Source: JAKZRT01 sp965247915 | GTDB lineage: Bacteria; Pseudomonadota; Alphaproteobacteria; Rhodobacterales; Rhodobacteraceae | DNA length: 64,000 nucleotides | Assembly: GCA_965247915.1 (NCBI GenBank) | Contig: OZ252048.1 | Span: 620,001-684,000, forward strand | Direction: 5' to 3' | Shown: in pieces, positions 24,460-33,815 of the stretch | Layout of the letters: every line of letters starts with the position of its first letter | Numbering within the stretch: position 1 is the first letter of the stretch | Made by a program: the position numbers and the translations under genes | Notes under the pieces: model-generated | The model's database searches: none | Told to the model about the DNA's origin: nothing | The model's input: the letters and a program-made list of their open reading frames with translations, nothing else

Positions 24460-25436
24460 CACGAGCCGCCAAGATTGAGTTGCACATGCACCTCGAGGGG
24501 GCAGCACCACCGGCGTTCATTCGGGGGCTGGCGGCGGAAAAGGGCATCGACCTCAGCCGCATCTTTGACGATACCGGGAGCTATAAGTTTGCGAATTTCA
24601 CTGAGTTTCTGCGCGTCTACGAGGCCGCCTGCACGGTGTTGGCGAGCCCGGAAGATTTCTATCGCCTCACGGCGGCGGTGCTGCAGGAAAGTGCGGCGCA
24701 CGGGGTGGTCTATTGCGAGACCTTCCTGTCGCCCGACTTCTGCGGCGGCGGCGATCTGGGCGCCTGGCGCGACTATCTGGCCGCGATTGAGACAGCGGCA
24801 ACCGAGGCCGAGGCGCAGGGCGGTCCGATCCTGCGCGGTATTGTCACCTGCATCCGGCACTTGGGGCCCGAACAGGCCAAGACCGCCGCCGCCTGCGCGG
24901 TCGAGACGGCCGGTGACTTCGTTTGCGGCTTTGGCATCGCCGGGGCCGAGACCGCAGGCGAACCGCGCGATTTCGTCTGGTCGTTCGATGCGGCGCGCGA
25001 GGCCGGGCTGCGCTTGACCGCGCATGCCGGCGAATGGGGCGGCCCGGCCTCGGTGCGCGACGCGCGGCAGGACCTGGGTGTTGAGCGCATCGGCCACGTC
25101 GTGCGCGCCATTGAGGACCCCGCGCTGGTCGATGATCTGGCCGATGCCGGCGTGGTGCTTGAGGTCTGCCCAGGCTCGAACGTGGTGTTGGGGCTCTATC
25201 CCGACCTCGCCGCGCATCCGATCCAGCGGCTGCGCGAGGCGGGGGTAAAAGTCACCGTTTCCACCGACGATCCGCCGTTTTTCCACACCACCATGTCGAA
25301 AGAATACGAGGACCTGGCCGATATATTCGGCTGGACCGACGAAGATTTTGCCGAGATCAATCAGACGGCGCTGGCCGCCGCCTTTTGCGACGATGAAACC
25401 CGCGCCCGCGTGGCCGAGAAAATTGAGAAAGCGTGA
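24456..25436 (+). CDS. add: Adenosine deaminase family protein
   Basis: About 326 residues from GTG 24456, which overlaps the deoB stop in the sequence GTGA; a longer frame inside deoB is not credible. Metal and catalytic motifs: ELHMHLEGAA, HAGEWGGPAS (catalytic Glu region), IGHVVRA, and VSTDDPPFFHTTMSKEY. These define the adenosine/adenine deaminase family; adenosine is the likely substrate given the operon, though adenine is possible. The enzyme feeds inosine or hypoxanthine to salvage or catabolism. Confidence 0.9.
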   Translation: MTRAAKIELHMHLEGAAPPAFIRGLAAEKGIDLSRIFDDTGSYKFANFTEFLRVYEAACTVLASPEDFYRLTAAVLQESAAHGVVYCETFLSPDFCGGGDLGAWRDYLAAIETAATEAEAQGGPILRGIVTCIRHLGPEQAKTAAACAVETAGDFVCGFGIAGAETAGEPRDFVWSFDAAREAGLRLTAHAGEWGGPASVRDARQDLGVERIGHVVRAIEDPALVDDLADAGVVLEVCPGSNVVLGLYPDLAAHPIQRLREAGVKVTVSTDDPPFFHTTMSKEYEDLADIFGWTDEDFAEINQTALAAAFCDDETRARVAEKIEKA

Positions 25437-26068
25437 TGGACAATCATCTGACGATCGTTTCCCACCCCCTGATCCAGCACAAGCTGACCCTGATACGAAA
25501 GCGTGAAACACCAACGGCGGTGTTTCGCCAGCTTCTGCGCGAGATCAGCCAGCTTTTGGCCTATGAGGTTACGCGCGAGCTGCCGATGTCGACGACCAGC
25601 ATCCAAACCCCGCTGACCGCGATGGAAGCGCCGGTGCTGGCCGGTAAAAAGATGGCGCTGGTGTCGATCCTGCGCGCCGGAAACGGGCTTCTGGACGGAA
25701 TTCTGGAGCTTATTCCCAAAGCGCGGGTCGGCTTTGTCGGGCTTTACCGCGACGAGGAAACGCTTAAACCAGTGCAATATTACTTCAAGGTTCCGACCGA
25801 GCTGGGCGACCGCCTGGTCATTGCCGTCGATCCGATGCTGGCCACCGGCAATTCCAGCGTTGCAGCCATCGACCTGCTGAAGGGCGCGGGCGCGAAAAAC
25901 ATCCGGTTTCTTTGCCTCCTGGCCGCGCCCGAAGGGATCGCGCGGATGCGCGACGCGCATCCGGACGTACCCATTGTCACCGCCGCGCTCGACGAGCGGC
26001 TGAACGAAAAAGGTTATATCGTTCCGGGGCTTGGTGACGCCGGCGACCGGATGTACGGCACCATCTGA
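25436..26068 (+). CDS. upp: Uracil phosphoribosyltransferase
   Basis: A 210-residue protein, the normal Upp size. The ATG at 25436 shares a base with the add stop (TGATG). Motifs: LTIVSHPLIQHKLTLIRKRE at the N-terminus, the PRPP-binding loop AVDPMLATGNSSVAAIDLL, and the uracil-binding C-terminus IVPGLGDAGDRMYGT. It salvages uracil released by thymidine phosphorylase into UMP, completing the operon. Confidence 0.96.
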   Translation: MDNHLTIVSHPLIQHKLTLIRKRETPTAVFRQLLREISQLLAYEVTRELPMSTTSIQTPLTAMEAPVLAGKKMALVSILRAGNGLLDGILELIPKARVGFVGLYRDEETLKPVQYYFKVPTELGDRLVIAVDPMLATGNSSVAAIDLLKGAGAKNIRFLCLLAAPEGIARMRDAHPDVPIVTAALDERLNEKGYIVPGLGDAGDRMYGTI

Positions 26069-26070
26069 CG

Positions 26071-26086
26071 CCGGCAAAACTGCCGG
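26071..26086 (+). terminator. Weak hairpin after upp
   Basis: CCGGCA-AAAC-TGCCGG forms a six-pair stem three bases after the upp stop, at the end of the six-gene operon. There is no clear U-tract, so intrinsic termination is doubtful. Confidence 0.3.
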
Positions 26087-26219
26087 GGGCTCCGGGGCTT
26101 TGGGCGCGCGGCTTTGCGCCGCAGGCGCTCATTTTCACTGCATGCGGATTTGGGCGGGGGGTGGACAGATTGGGGCGGATCGGATGAATGTTGTGGCGGG
26201 GTTCTGGGCAAGGGAAGTC

Positions 26220-26627
26220 ATGGCGCAAAAAATATTGATCGCCGGGCTGGTTGCGGCCTGGTCAGCGGTTGGCGGACCGGCGCAGGCGCTGAGCATGCAA
26301 GAGGCTGGTCAGCCGGCAGAGGTGCCACCGGCCGATTATGCCGGGACCCAATTCGTTGACAGCCGGGGCTGTATCTATCTTCGGGCCGGATACGGCGGCG
26401 AGATAACCTGGTTGCCGCGCGTCACCCGCAGGCGCGAGGTTATCTGCGGTCAACAGCCTAGTTATCCTGCCGTGACCCAAAGCCCGACTGCCGCAAGGCC
26501 GCTGGTATCGACGCGCGGCGTTATCTCGCCGCAGACCGGCTTTCCGGTGCCGCGCAGGTACAAAGTGACCTGGGAAGACGGGCGGTTGAACCCGTTTCGC
26601 GGCCTGCCGCAAGGTGCTGCGCAATGA
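26220..26627 (+). CDS. Exported protein resembling the N-terminal region of SPOR-domain proteins
   Basis: About 135 residues from ATG 26220 (GGGAAGTC upstream); ATG 26184 would add 12 residues. The first 21 residues (MAQKILIAGLVAAWSAVGG, then PAQA) form a signal peptide. A Cys-bounded block follows: FVDSRGCIYLRAGYGGEITW and RREVICGQQPS. From memory, this block precedes the SPOR domain in peptidoglycan-associated proteins of Rhodobacteraceae; here no SPOR domain follows and the protein ends in a basic tail. Probably periplasmic. It converges directly on the next gene with no gap. Confidence 0.6.
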   Translation: MAQKILIAGLVAAWSAVGGPAQALSMQEAGQPAEVPPADYAGTQFVDSRGCIYLRAGYGGEITWLPRVTRRREVICGQQPSYPAVTQSPTAARPLVSTRGVISPQTGFPVPRRYKVTWEDGRLNPFRGLPQGAAQ

Positions 26628-27644
26628 TCACTCGCCACAGATGCCCTGCAGGCTGACCCAGTTGGCGTCAGACAAAAGCGCCTGAGCGCCGCCCATGGCA
26701 TAAGGGTCGGCCTCGATCAGGCCCAAGGTGGCCTCGCCGGTGAAATCCACCGCATAGGCATAGGGCGTGGCGGCAACGCGCGCGCCACCGAAGGCCTGCA
26801 ACAACGCGCCGTGGGGCAGGTCTGAGGGCGGCGCGGTCAGCAGCGTCTCGCCATAATTGCGCAGCGGCCCGGGCGGCAGCGCGCCGGTGGTCAGCAACCG
26901 GAACGTCGCCGTTATCCCGACAGCATCCAAGAGATCGATCAGCGGATCGCTGCCCTGCGCGCGCAGCACCTCGGCCAGCACGTATCCGGCCAGAACTTCG
27001 GCGGTCTCGAAATCCTCGACCAGCGTCCGGTTGACCAGAATCAAACCGCCTGGCAGTTGGTGCGTCGGCTGCGCGCCACCGGCCAGGACCGCGATCCGAC
27101 CCTGGGGATTTAGCCGCAACCGGGTTTTCAGCGATTGCAGGGCGGTCGCGGCGCGCGGGTCGCGGCATTCGCCGCCGGTCAGCCGGCCGATATGTCGCAA
27201 CAGCGACGCCCCGATGTCGGCGCGCTTGGCATCGGGCACCACCGAGGCGGTGTACCGCACCATCGCGCCCGGCAGCCACAACGCCGACAGCCCCAGCACC
27301 GCCACCATAATCACCGCAATCGCGCCGCTGCGCAGCCGCCCGGGGCGCGCGCGCCGCCGTTCGACCGCTGCACAGACCGTCTCGATCGCCTCGACCATAT
27401 GTGCGTCATCGAGCTCAAGCTCTTCTTCGGCGTCCGGACCCGGGCGATAAAGCGCCGGTGTCGCGCCGGGGTTCTGCCGGATCAGCGCCGGCAACGACCA
27501 ATGGCTCAGCACCCGCTCGGCCTTGTCGGTGATCACCAGCGACGCCTCGCCGACCGACACGATCACCTCGCGCCGCTGGCCTTGCGCGTTTTCACGCCAG
27601 AGGCCAGTGCATTCCAGTCGCTGATACTGCTCTAGCGCAGTCAT
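26628..27644 (-). CDS. Membrane protein with degenerate M48-like peptidase domain
   Basis: About 338 residues from ATG 27644. An N-terminal cytosolic part (PH-like beta region with VIVSVGEASLVITDK) is followed by one membrane helix (GAIAVIMVAVLGLSALWLPG) and a C-terminal domain. That domain has the M48 outline, with ALAGYVLAEV-type helix after GGLILVNRTLVEDFETAEV. However, the zinc motif HExxH is absent: the equivalent stretch reads LAGYVLAEVLRAQ. If this comparison is right, it is a catalytically dead relative. Role unknown; a scaffold or inhibitor is possible. Confidence 0.6.
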   Translation of the reverse strand: MTALEQYQRLECTGLWRENAQGQRREVIVSVGEASLVITDKAERVLSHWSLPALIRQNPGATPALYRPGPDAEEELELDDAHMVEAIETVCAAVERRRARPGRLRSGAIAVIMVAVLGLSALWLPGAMVRYTASVVPDAKRADIGASLLRHIGRLTGGECRDPRAATALQSLKTRLRLNPQGRIAVLAGGAQPTHQLPGGLILVNRTLVEDFETAEVLAGYVLAEVLRAQGSDPLIDLLDAVGITATFRLLTTGALPPGPLRNYGETLLTAPPSDLPHGALLQAFGGARVAATPYAYAVDFTGEATLGLIEADPYAMGGAQALLSDANWVSLQGICGE

Positions 27645-27721
27645 CGGTCGTCGCGCCCTTTGCATGGGGTCGGTGGCTTCTTAGCCCAAGCCCCCGGTCG
27701 CGGCCAGAGCGCGACGACCTA

Positions 27722-28771
27722 AAGCACTTCACCTGAACTTGGAATCAATGGGGATTCCCAAAGGGATTGATTTGTGATTCACGCTATTTGGAGGTGAATT
27801 ATGAGCAATACTTATTCTTTGGATTTGCGCACGCGGGTGATTTCACAGGTTCGGACGGGGTTTTCCCGGCGCGAGGTTGCGCGGCGTTTCGGAGTGAGCC
27901 CGAGCTTTGTCATCAAGGTCGTTCAGCGTTTTGAGAAATCCGGCTCAGCAGCATCAGCAAAACAGGGGCGACCGAGCGGCAAGGGCAAGCTGGCGGCTTT
28001 CAGAACGGCGCTGGTGGCACAAGTTGCAGCGCATCCCGATCTGACTTTGGCGGAATTGAGGGACTGGCTCGCGCGCAAACATCGGGTGGGTGTGCATCTC
28101 TTCTCGATCAGCCGAGTCCTGAAATCCGCAGGCTTCACATATAAAAAAATCGCTTCTGGCAGTGGAGGCTGGTCGCGCGCGGGCGCGCCGTAAGCGCTAT
28201 ATCTGGCAGGTTCATCGCCAGCCGTTCATGCGCAAAACCCCGCACCGGCTGGTCTTTATCGACGAGACCAGCGTGAAGACCAACATGACGCGGATGCGGG
28301 GCCGGTCGCTCAAAGGCCAGCGCCTGCGCGCCACAGCACCTTTTGGATATTGGCGCACACAAACCTTCATTGCCGGGCTCAGATGCGATGGCCTGATCGC
28401 ACCCTGGGTGCTGGACGGGCCGGTCAACCGAGCTGGTTTCGAGGCCTATGTCGAAACCCAGCTCGCGCCGGCGCTGAACCAAGGTGATGTTGTCATCCTC
28501 GATAACCTGTCCTCGCACAAGAGCGCGAAAGCCGCCGCGATCCTGCGCAAATGCGGCGCTTGGTTCCTGTTCCTGCCACCCTATTCCCCGGATCTAAACC
28601 CGATCGAAATGGCGTTTTCAAAGCTCAAAGCCCATCTCCGGCGGATCAAGGCCAGAACAATCGACGCCCTGTGGCGGGCGGTAGGAGAAATCTGTGACCT
28701 CTACGACGAAACTGAATGCTGGAACTACTTCAAGGCAGCCGGTTATGCGCACGACTAAAAGTGAAATGATT
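27722..28771 (+). mobile_element. IS630-family element, copy 1
   Basis: About 1050 bp between two TA dinucleotides (27720-27721 and 28772-28773), the IS630 target signature. The ends match as inverted repeats: TAAAGCACTTCACCT on the left against TAAATCATTTCACTT reversed on the right. It carries a transposase in two overlapping frames. It lies at the very end of the acyl-CoA synthetase gene and supplies the last base of its stop codon. Confidence 0.88.
27801..28758 (+). CDS. IS630-family transposase (two frames)
   Basis: Frame 1 (27801-28193) holds the helix-turn-helix domain: YSLDLRTRVISQVRTGF, VARRFGVSPSFVIKVVQRF. Frame 2 (about 28147-28758) holds the DDE domain: LVFIDETSVKTNMTRMRGR, VVILDNLSSHKS and PPYSPDLNPIEMAFSKLKAH. 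The frames join at a run of seven A (TATAAAAAAATCG near 28140-28149). Dropping one A reads YKKSLLAVEAGR, the expected sequence. Programmed frameshifting or transcript slippage at the A run is the likely way to make the full transposase. Confidence 0.85.
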
Positions 28772-30393
28772 TAGATCGCCTTGGCCGCCTCGCGCAGTTG
28801 AAACTTTTGGATCTTCCCGGTCGATGTCTTGGGCAGCTCTTGAAAGATCACCCGTTTCGGTGTCTTGAACCCGGCCAGCCGTTCGCGGGCAAAGGCGATC
28901 AACCCGGCCTCGTCCGCCTCGGCCCCTTCTTTCAGTTCGACAAAGGCGCAGGGGATTTCGCCCCATTTGTCGTCGGGCTTGGCGACCACGGCGCACAACA
29001 ACACCGCCGGGTGGTGCATCAGCGCGCCCTCGACCTCGACCGAACTAACGTTTTCGCCGCCCGAGATGATAATGTCCTTTGCGCGATCAGCGATCTGGAT
29101 CATGCCACCCGGGTGCTGGACAGCAATATCGCCGGAATGAAAATAGCCGCCGCCAAAATCCTTGGCGGTGGCGCGCGGGTTTTTCAGATAGCCCTTCATC
29201 ACGCAATTGCCGCGCATCACGATCTCGCCCTGGGTCGCGCCGTCCATGGCGACCTGGGCCATGGCTTTGTCCATCACCGTGATGTGTTCCATCATCGGCA
29301 TCGCGACACCCTGGCGGGATTGGAGATCGGCGCGCGCGGCCGCGTCCAGATCGTCCCACGCACCGTTCCACAGGCATTCGGTCACATGCCCGTACGTTTC
29401 GGTCAGCCCATAGACATGGGTCACGTTGAACCCCAGCTTTTCGATCGCCGCCAGCGTGGCCGCCGGGGGCGGGGCACCAGCGGTAAATATCTCGACCACG
29501 TGATCGAATTCACGCCGCTCGGCCTCCGGGGCATTGACGAGGGTATTCAGAACGATCGGCGCGCCACCGAAATGGGTCACGGCCTCGTCCGCGACAGCGT
29601 TATAAATCGCATCCGCCCGAATATCGCGCAGGCACACCACGGTGCCGCCCAGCACCGGCATCATCCAGGTATGGTTCCAGCCGTTGCAGTGAAATAGCGG
29701 CACGATGGTCAGATATCGCGGATGCAGGGTCATCCGCCACGAAATGACCGTGCCCATAGTCATCAGATAAGCGCCCCGGTGGTGACAGACCACGCCCTTG
29801 GGCCGCCCGGTGGTGCCGGAGGTGTAATTCAGCGCCAGACTTTCCCATTCATCGGCCGGCATCACCCAGTCAAATTCCGGCTCGCCGGTTGCCAGAAAAT
29901 CCTCGTAGGTCTGGTGACGGCCCGAGGCGGGATAACCCGCTTGGTCGTCCGGCACCTCGATGATCGTCGGTGCGTTTTCGGCGCGGGCGGCGGCGGCCTC
30001 GGCCAAGTCTAGGAACTGGCTGTCAACCAACACCAACTTAGCCCCACCATGGTCGAAAATATAGGCGACCGTATCCACGTCCAGACGTATGTTGATGGTG
30101 TTGAGAACCGCGCCCGCGGCGGGCACGCCAAAATGCGCCTCGGCATGGGCCGGGATATTGGGCAGGATCGTTGCCACCACATCGCCCGGCGTGATCCCGG
30201 CATGCGTCAAAGCCGAGGCCAGACGGCTGGCGCGCGCGCGATAGTCGCGGTAGTTCCATCGAAGGTCACCATAGACCAGCGCTTCGCGATCCGGAAAAAC
30301 GCGGGCTGCGCGCCTGAGATGCGAAAGCGGCGTCAGCGGGACAAAATTGGCGGCGCATTTTTCAAGCCCGGTCTCGTCAGCCATCCAGCCCAT
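28771..30393 (-). CDS. Acyl-CoA synthetase (AMP-binding ligase)
   Basis: A 540-residue class-I adenylate-forming ligase. Motifs: LNYTSGTTGRPKGVVCHHRG near residue 185, VYGLTETYGH near 320, DRAKDIIISGGENVSSVEVE near 440, and the C-terminal LPKTSTGKIQKFQLRE with the catalytic Lys. It activates a carboxylic acid to its CoA ester; medium-chain fatty acids or methylmercaptopropionate-like acids are possible and cannot be separated by eye. IS630 copy 1 inserted at the stop codon: TAG became TAA, and the protein is unchanged. Confidence 0.88.
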   Translation of the reverse strand: MGWMADETGLEKCAANFVPLTPLSHLRRAARVFPDREALVYGDLRWNYRDYRARASRLASALTHAGITPGDVVATILPNIPAHAEAHFGVPAAGAVLNTINIRLDVDTVAYIFDHGGAKLVLVDSQFLDLAEAAAARAENAPTIIEVPDDQAGYPASGRHQTYEDFLATGEPEFDWVMPADEWESLALNYTSGTTGRPKGVVCHHRGAYLMTMGTVISWRMTLHPRYLTIVPLFHCNGWNHTWMMPVLGGTVVCLRDIRADAIYNAVADEAVTHFGGAPIVLNTLVNAPEAERREFDHVVEIFTAGAPPPAATLAAIEKLGFNVTHVYGLTETYGHVTECLWNGAWDDLDAAARADLQSRQGVAMPMMEHITVMDKAMAQVAMDGATQGEIVMRGNCVMKGYLKNPRATAKDFGGGYFHSGDIAVQHPGGMIQIADRAKDIIISGGENVSSVEVEGALMHHPAVLLCAVVAKPDDKWGEIPCAFVELKEGAEADEAGLIAFARERLAGFKTPKRVIFQELPKTSTGKIQKFQLREAAKAI

Positions 30394-30483
30394 GTCGCAT
30401 CTCCCAATGTCTGTCGCAGACAGGCGAGAGTATTAACTGGCCCGCCGTCCAGTTACAGCAGGAAATATGCAGGACGATGGACG

Positions 30484-31399
30484 GTGAACACCCCGCAAAA
30501 CGCGCAACCGGTTGCTGCTGCCCTGATGAGGCTTGCAGGCATGTCAGTGATCGGCCTGATCGACAATTTCGTAATCGTTATCGATCGCGCGCGACGGCGG
30601 GCTTTGGCAGTTTCATGCGATGCGGGCCGGCATGGCGGTGCCGATATTCCTGGCTCTGTCGGCCTTGGGGCTGGGGCGGCTGCGCGCGCGCCGCCTTGGC
30701 CCGGTGATCGCGCGCAGTGCGATATTTTCCACCGCGATGCTGATCTATTTCGGATGCCTGGCGTTTCTGCCCATATCCGAGGTCGTGGCCGGTCTCTTTT
30801 CCGCGCCGATTTTCGTGATGATCATTTCCAGCGTGTTTCTGAAAAAGCGGGTTGGGTATTTTCGCTGGACCGCGGCCCTGTTCGGTTTTGCCGGGGTTCT
30901 GCTGGTGTTGCGGCCCGAGACCGGCGCGGTCACTTGGGCCTCTGTCATGCCGCTGGTCGCGGCGGCGCTCTATGGGACGTCCGCCATTGCCACCCGCGCC
31001 TGGTGCGAGGGCGAGGATACGCTGACCCTGCTGATCTGGTTTTTCGGCATCCTCGGCAGTTTTGGCCTTCTGGGGATGCTGGCGCTGACGGTTTTCCCCC
31101 AGTCGGTGCCCGCAGGCCCCGACGGGTTCATTCTGCGCGGCATGGTCTGGCCGTCATCGGGCTTTCTCTTCTGGACCCTCGTGCAGGCCGCCGGGTCGAT
31201 CCTGGGGGTCGGGTTTCTGACCCGCGGCTATCAGGTCGGCGACGCGTCATACGTGGCGATCTTTGAGTATTCGCTGATGATTTTCGCCGCCGCTTGGGCC
31301 TGGGTCCTGCGCGGCGAAGTGCTCGATGCGACCGGGGCATTGGGAATGGCGCTGATCATTCTGTCCGGCACGGTCATCGCGTTGCGCTCGCGCGCCTGA
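30484..31399 (+). pseudogene. Frameshifted EamA/DMT-family transporter
   Basis: A GTG at 30484 begins a frame reading AALMRLAGMSVIGLIDNFVI. The next frame carries the rest: ARDGGLWQFHAMRAGMAVPI, several membrane helices, and LISEVVAGLFSAPIFVMI-like segments of a ten-helix drug/metabolite transporter. The shift coincides with a 4-bp tandem duplication ATCGATCG (30580-30587); removing one copy restores continuity. A shorter product from ATG 30620 would lack the first helix. EamA proteins export small metabolites; this copy is probably inactive. It diverges from the acyl-CoA synthetase. Confidence 0.75.
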
Positions 31400-31605
31400 A
31401 ACGTCGGATCGAAATCCACGTTGAGACGGTTGTCAAACCGAGCGCCTTCTGCGGTCGCGGTGCGCGCGAGGATAATTTCAAACAGTAGACGATAGGGGCG
31501 CCGCGCCCTTACCAATATCACCCTTCCATCAATACTCCGGGGAGCGCGAGGGGCAGCGCCCCTCGCTACGCAAGCGACGCCTACGGCGGCGCAAAGCCTC
31601 GCGTT
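31400..31605. other. Spacer between convergent genes
   Basis: About 205 bases with no supported gene. A short palindromic G+C-rich segment (GAGGGGCAGCGCCCCTC near 31550) may act as a terminator for one or both directions. Confidence 0.4.
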
Positions 31606-33804
31606 TCAGGCGGCGCGCGCAGTTGCCGTGAATCGCCCGTAGAACGTCTCGCCCTGATCGGCGACTTCGCGCAGCAAGTCCGGTACCGCAAACCGCGCCC
31701 CATGCGCGGCCTCGAGCGCTTCGCATATCTCCACGGCTCGTGCCGCGCCCAGCATGTCGAGCCAGGAAAACGGCCCCCCCGACCATGGCGCGAAGCCCCA
31801 GCCCAGAATGGCCCCGACGTCGCCCTCGCGAATATCGGTCAGAACGCGCGCCTCCAGCGCGCGAACCGCCTCGAGCGCCTGCGCGAACAGCAACCGGTGC
31901 TGCACCTCGGCCAGGTCCGGTTGCGTGTCGGCCTGCGGATGCTTCGCGCCCAGACCGTCCCACAGCCCGGTTCGCTTGCCTTTGTCGTCATAGACATAGA
32001 AACCAGCCGACGACTTGCGCCCAAGACGCCCCAGATCTTCCAGCCAGAAAATCACCTCGTCAACCTCGGCGTCAGTGTAGGCATCGCCCATGGCGGCCTT
32101 TGTCGCCCGAGCGATTTTGGCCCCAAGATCGACCGATGTCTCATCAACCAGTTGCAACGGTCCCAGTGGCATACCCACAAGTTTGGCGGCGTTTTCGATC
32201 AGCGCCGGGGCCACGCCCTCGGCCACCATGCGGATGCCTTCGTTGATGTAGGGGATGATACAGCGGTTGGCGTAAAAGAACCGCGCGTCGTTGACGACAA
32301 TCGGGGTCTTGCGAATTTGCCGCACGAAATCAAGCGCTTTGGCCACCGCGCGGTCGCCGGTTGCGCGGCCCTTGATGATCTCGACCAGCAACATCTTGTC
32401 GACCGGCGAAAAGAAATGGATGCCGATGAACTGCCCGGGCCGCGATGATACGCGCGCCAGATCAGAGATCGGCAGGGTCGAGGTGTTAGTGGCGAAGATC
32501 GCAGTGTCGGGGATAACCGCCTCGGCCTTCGCGGTGACATCGGCCTTGACGCGCGGGTCCTCGAACACCGCTTCGACGATCAGATCAGCGCCCGCAAGAT
32601 CGGCGTAATCGGTGGTCGCGATGATGCGGCCCAGCACTTGCGCCTTTTTCTCTTCGGTCACTTTCCGGCGCTTGATGCCCTTGTCCAACAGCGCCTCGGA
32701 ATGCGCCTTGCCCCGGTCTGCCGCTTCCTGCGCCGCATCGATCAGCACCACCTCGATGCCGGCATTGGCCGCGACATAAGCGATGCCCGCGCCCATCATG
32801 CCGGCCCCCAGCACGCCGATCTTGCGGACCTTCTCGTCGCCCACGTCGGGCCGGTTGGCGCCTTTTTCCAGCGCCTGTTTGTTCACGAACAGCGACCGGA
32901 TCATCGCGGCAGATTCAGGGCCCATCAATACTTTGGTGAACCAGCGCGCCTCGATCTTGAGCGCGATGTCAAAGGGCACCAGCGCGCCTTCGTAGACCGC
33001 ACTGAGCAAGGCCTTGGCCGCCGGATAAACCCCCTTGGTCTTGCCGTTGACCATCGCCGAAGCCCCGACAAAGGTCATGAACCCGGCGGGGTGATAGGGC
33101 GCGCCGCCAGGCATCTTGTAGCCTTTGGCGTCCCAGGGTTTGACCAGATCGGTGTCGGCGGCGCCCAGCACCCATTCCTTTGCGCGCTCAAGCAGTTGCT
33201 CGGCTGGCACCACCTCGTCGATTAGCCCCGCCGACTTGGCCTTTTTCGGATCGCTCAGCTTGCCTTCCAGCAAGAAGGGTGCGGCCGCCATCGCCCCCAA
33301 CTTGCGGCTGAGCCGGGTCGTGCCGCCCGCGCCGGGGAACAGCCCGACCAATATCTCGGGCAGGCCCAATTTGGTCTTCGGGTTGTCGGCAACAATAATG
33401 CGGTGGCAGGCCAGCGGTAGCTCAAAACCGATGCCCAGACCGGTGCCCGGCAGGGCGGCGACAATCGGCTTGCCGCCGCGGTTTTTGTCGTCCATGCTGG
33501 CACGTTCGATCTTGCGCAGCAGCACATGCGCCTGCATGACCCAGTCGAATATCCCTTGGGCCGGATTGTCGCCCGCCGAGGCGCGCAACGCGCCCAGAAT
33601 GTTCAGGTCCATGCCGCCCGCGAAGGTGTCTTTGGCGCTGGTGATGATTATGCCCTTCACGGCATCATCGCCAAGTGCGGCGTCGATACAGGCGTCAAGT
33701 TCGCCGTAGCCTTCCATGCTCAGGACATTCATCGACTTGCCGGAAACGTCCCAGGTGATGATGGCGACGCCGTCAGCGTCGGTTTTCATTGTGAAATCAG
33801 TCAT
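31606..33804 (-). CDS. Multifunctional enoyl-CoA hydratase / 3-hydroxyacyl-CoA dehydrogenase
   Basis: A 732-residue fatty-oxidation alpha-subunit (FadB/FadJ type). The start is ATG 33804, eleven bases after the thiolase stop; an earlier frame overlaps the thiolase. Residues 1 to about 190 are crotonase: GGMDLNILGALRAS and KLGLPEILVGLFPGAGGTT with both conserved Glu regions. From about 315, a Rossmann fold (VLGAGMMGAGIAYVAANAG) and the dehydrogenase domain follow (IGIHFFSPVDKMLLVEIIKG, with the catalytic His). It performs the middle two steps of beta-oxidation together with the thiolase upstream. Confidence 0.93.
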   Translation of the reverse strand: MTDFTMKTDADGVAIITWDVSGKSMNVLSMEGYGELDACIDAALGDDAVKGIIITSAKDTFAGGMDLNILGALRASAGDNPAQGIFDWVMQAHVLLRKIERASMDDKNRGGKPIVAALPGTGLGIGFELPLACHRIIVADNPKTKLGLPEILVGLFPGAGGTTRLSRKLGAMAAAPFLLEGKLSDPKKAKSAGLIDEVVPAEQLLERAKEWVLGAADTDLVKPWDAKGYKMPGGAPYHPAGFMTFVGASAMVNGKTKGVYPAAKALLSAVYEGALVPFDIALKIEARWFTKVLMGPESAAMIRSLFVNKQALEKGANRPDVGDEKVRKIGVLGAGMMGAGIAYVAANAGIEVVLIDAAQEAADRGKAHSEALLDKGIKRRKVTEEKKAQVLGRIIATTDYADLAGADLIVEAVFEDPRVKADVTAKAEAVIPDTAIFATNTSTLPISDLARVSSRPGQFIGIHFFSPVDKMLLVEIIKGRATGDRAVAKALDFVRQIRKTPIVVNDARFFYANRCIIPYINEGIRMVAEGVAPALIENAAKLVGMPLGPLQLVDETSVDLGAKIARATKAAMGDAYTDAEVDEVIFWLEDLGRLGRKSSAGFYVYDDKGKRTGLWDGLGAKHPQADTQPDLAEVQHRLLFAQALEAVRALEARVLTDIREGDVGAILGWGFAPWSGGPFSWLDMLGAARAVEICEALEAAHGARFAVPDLLREVADQGETFYGRFTATARAA

Positions 33805-33815
33805 TCTCTGCGCCC

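Noticed and set aside
27801..28758. Treating the two IS630 ORFs as separate genes or as a pseudogene
   Set aside because: The A7 run and the same arrangement in the second copy favour a programmed fusion over two genes or decay.
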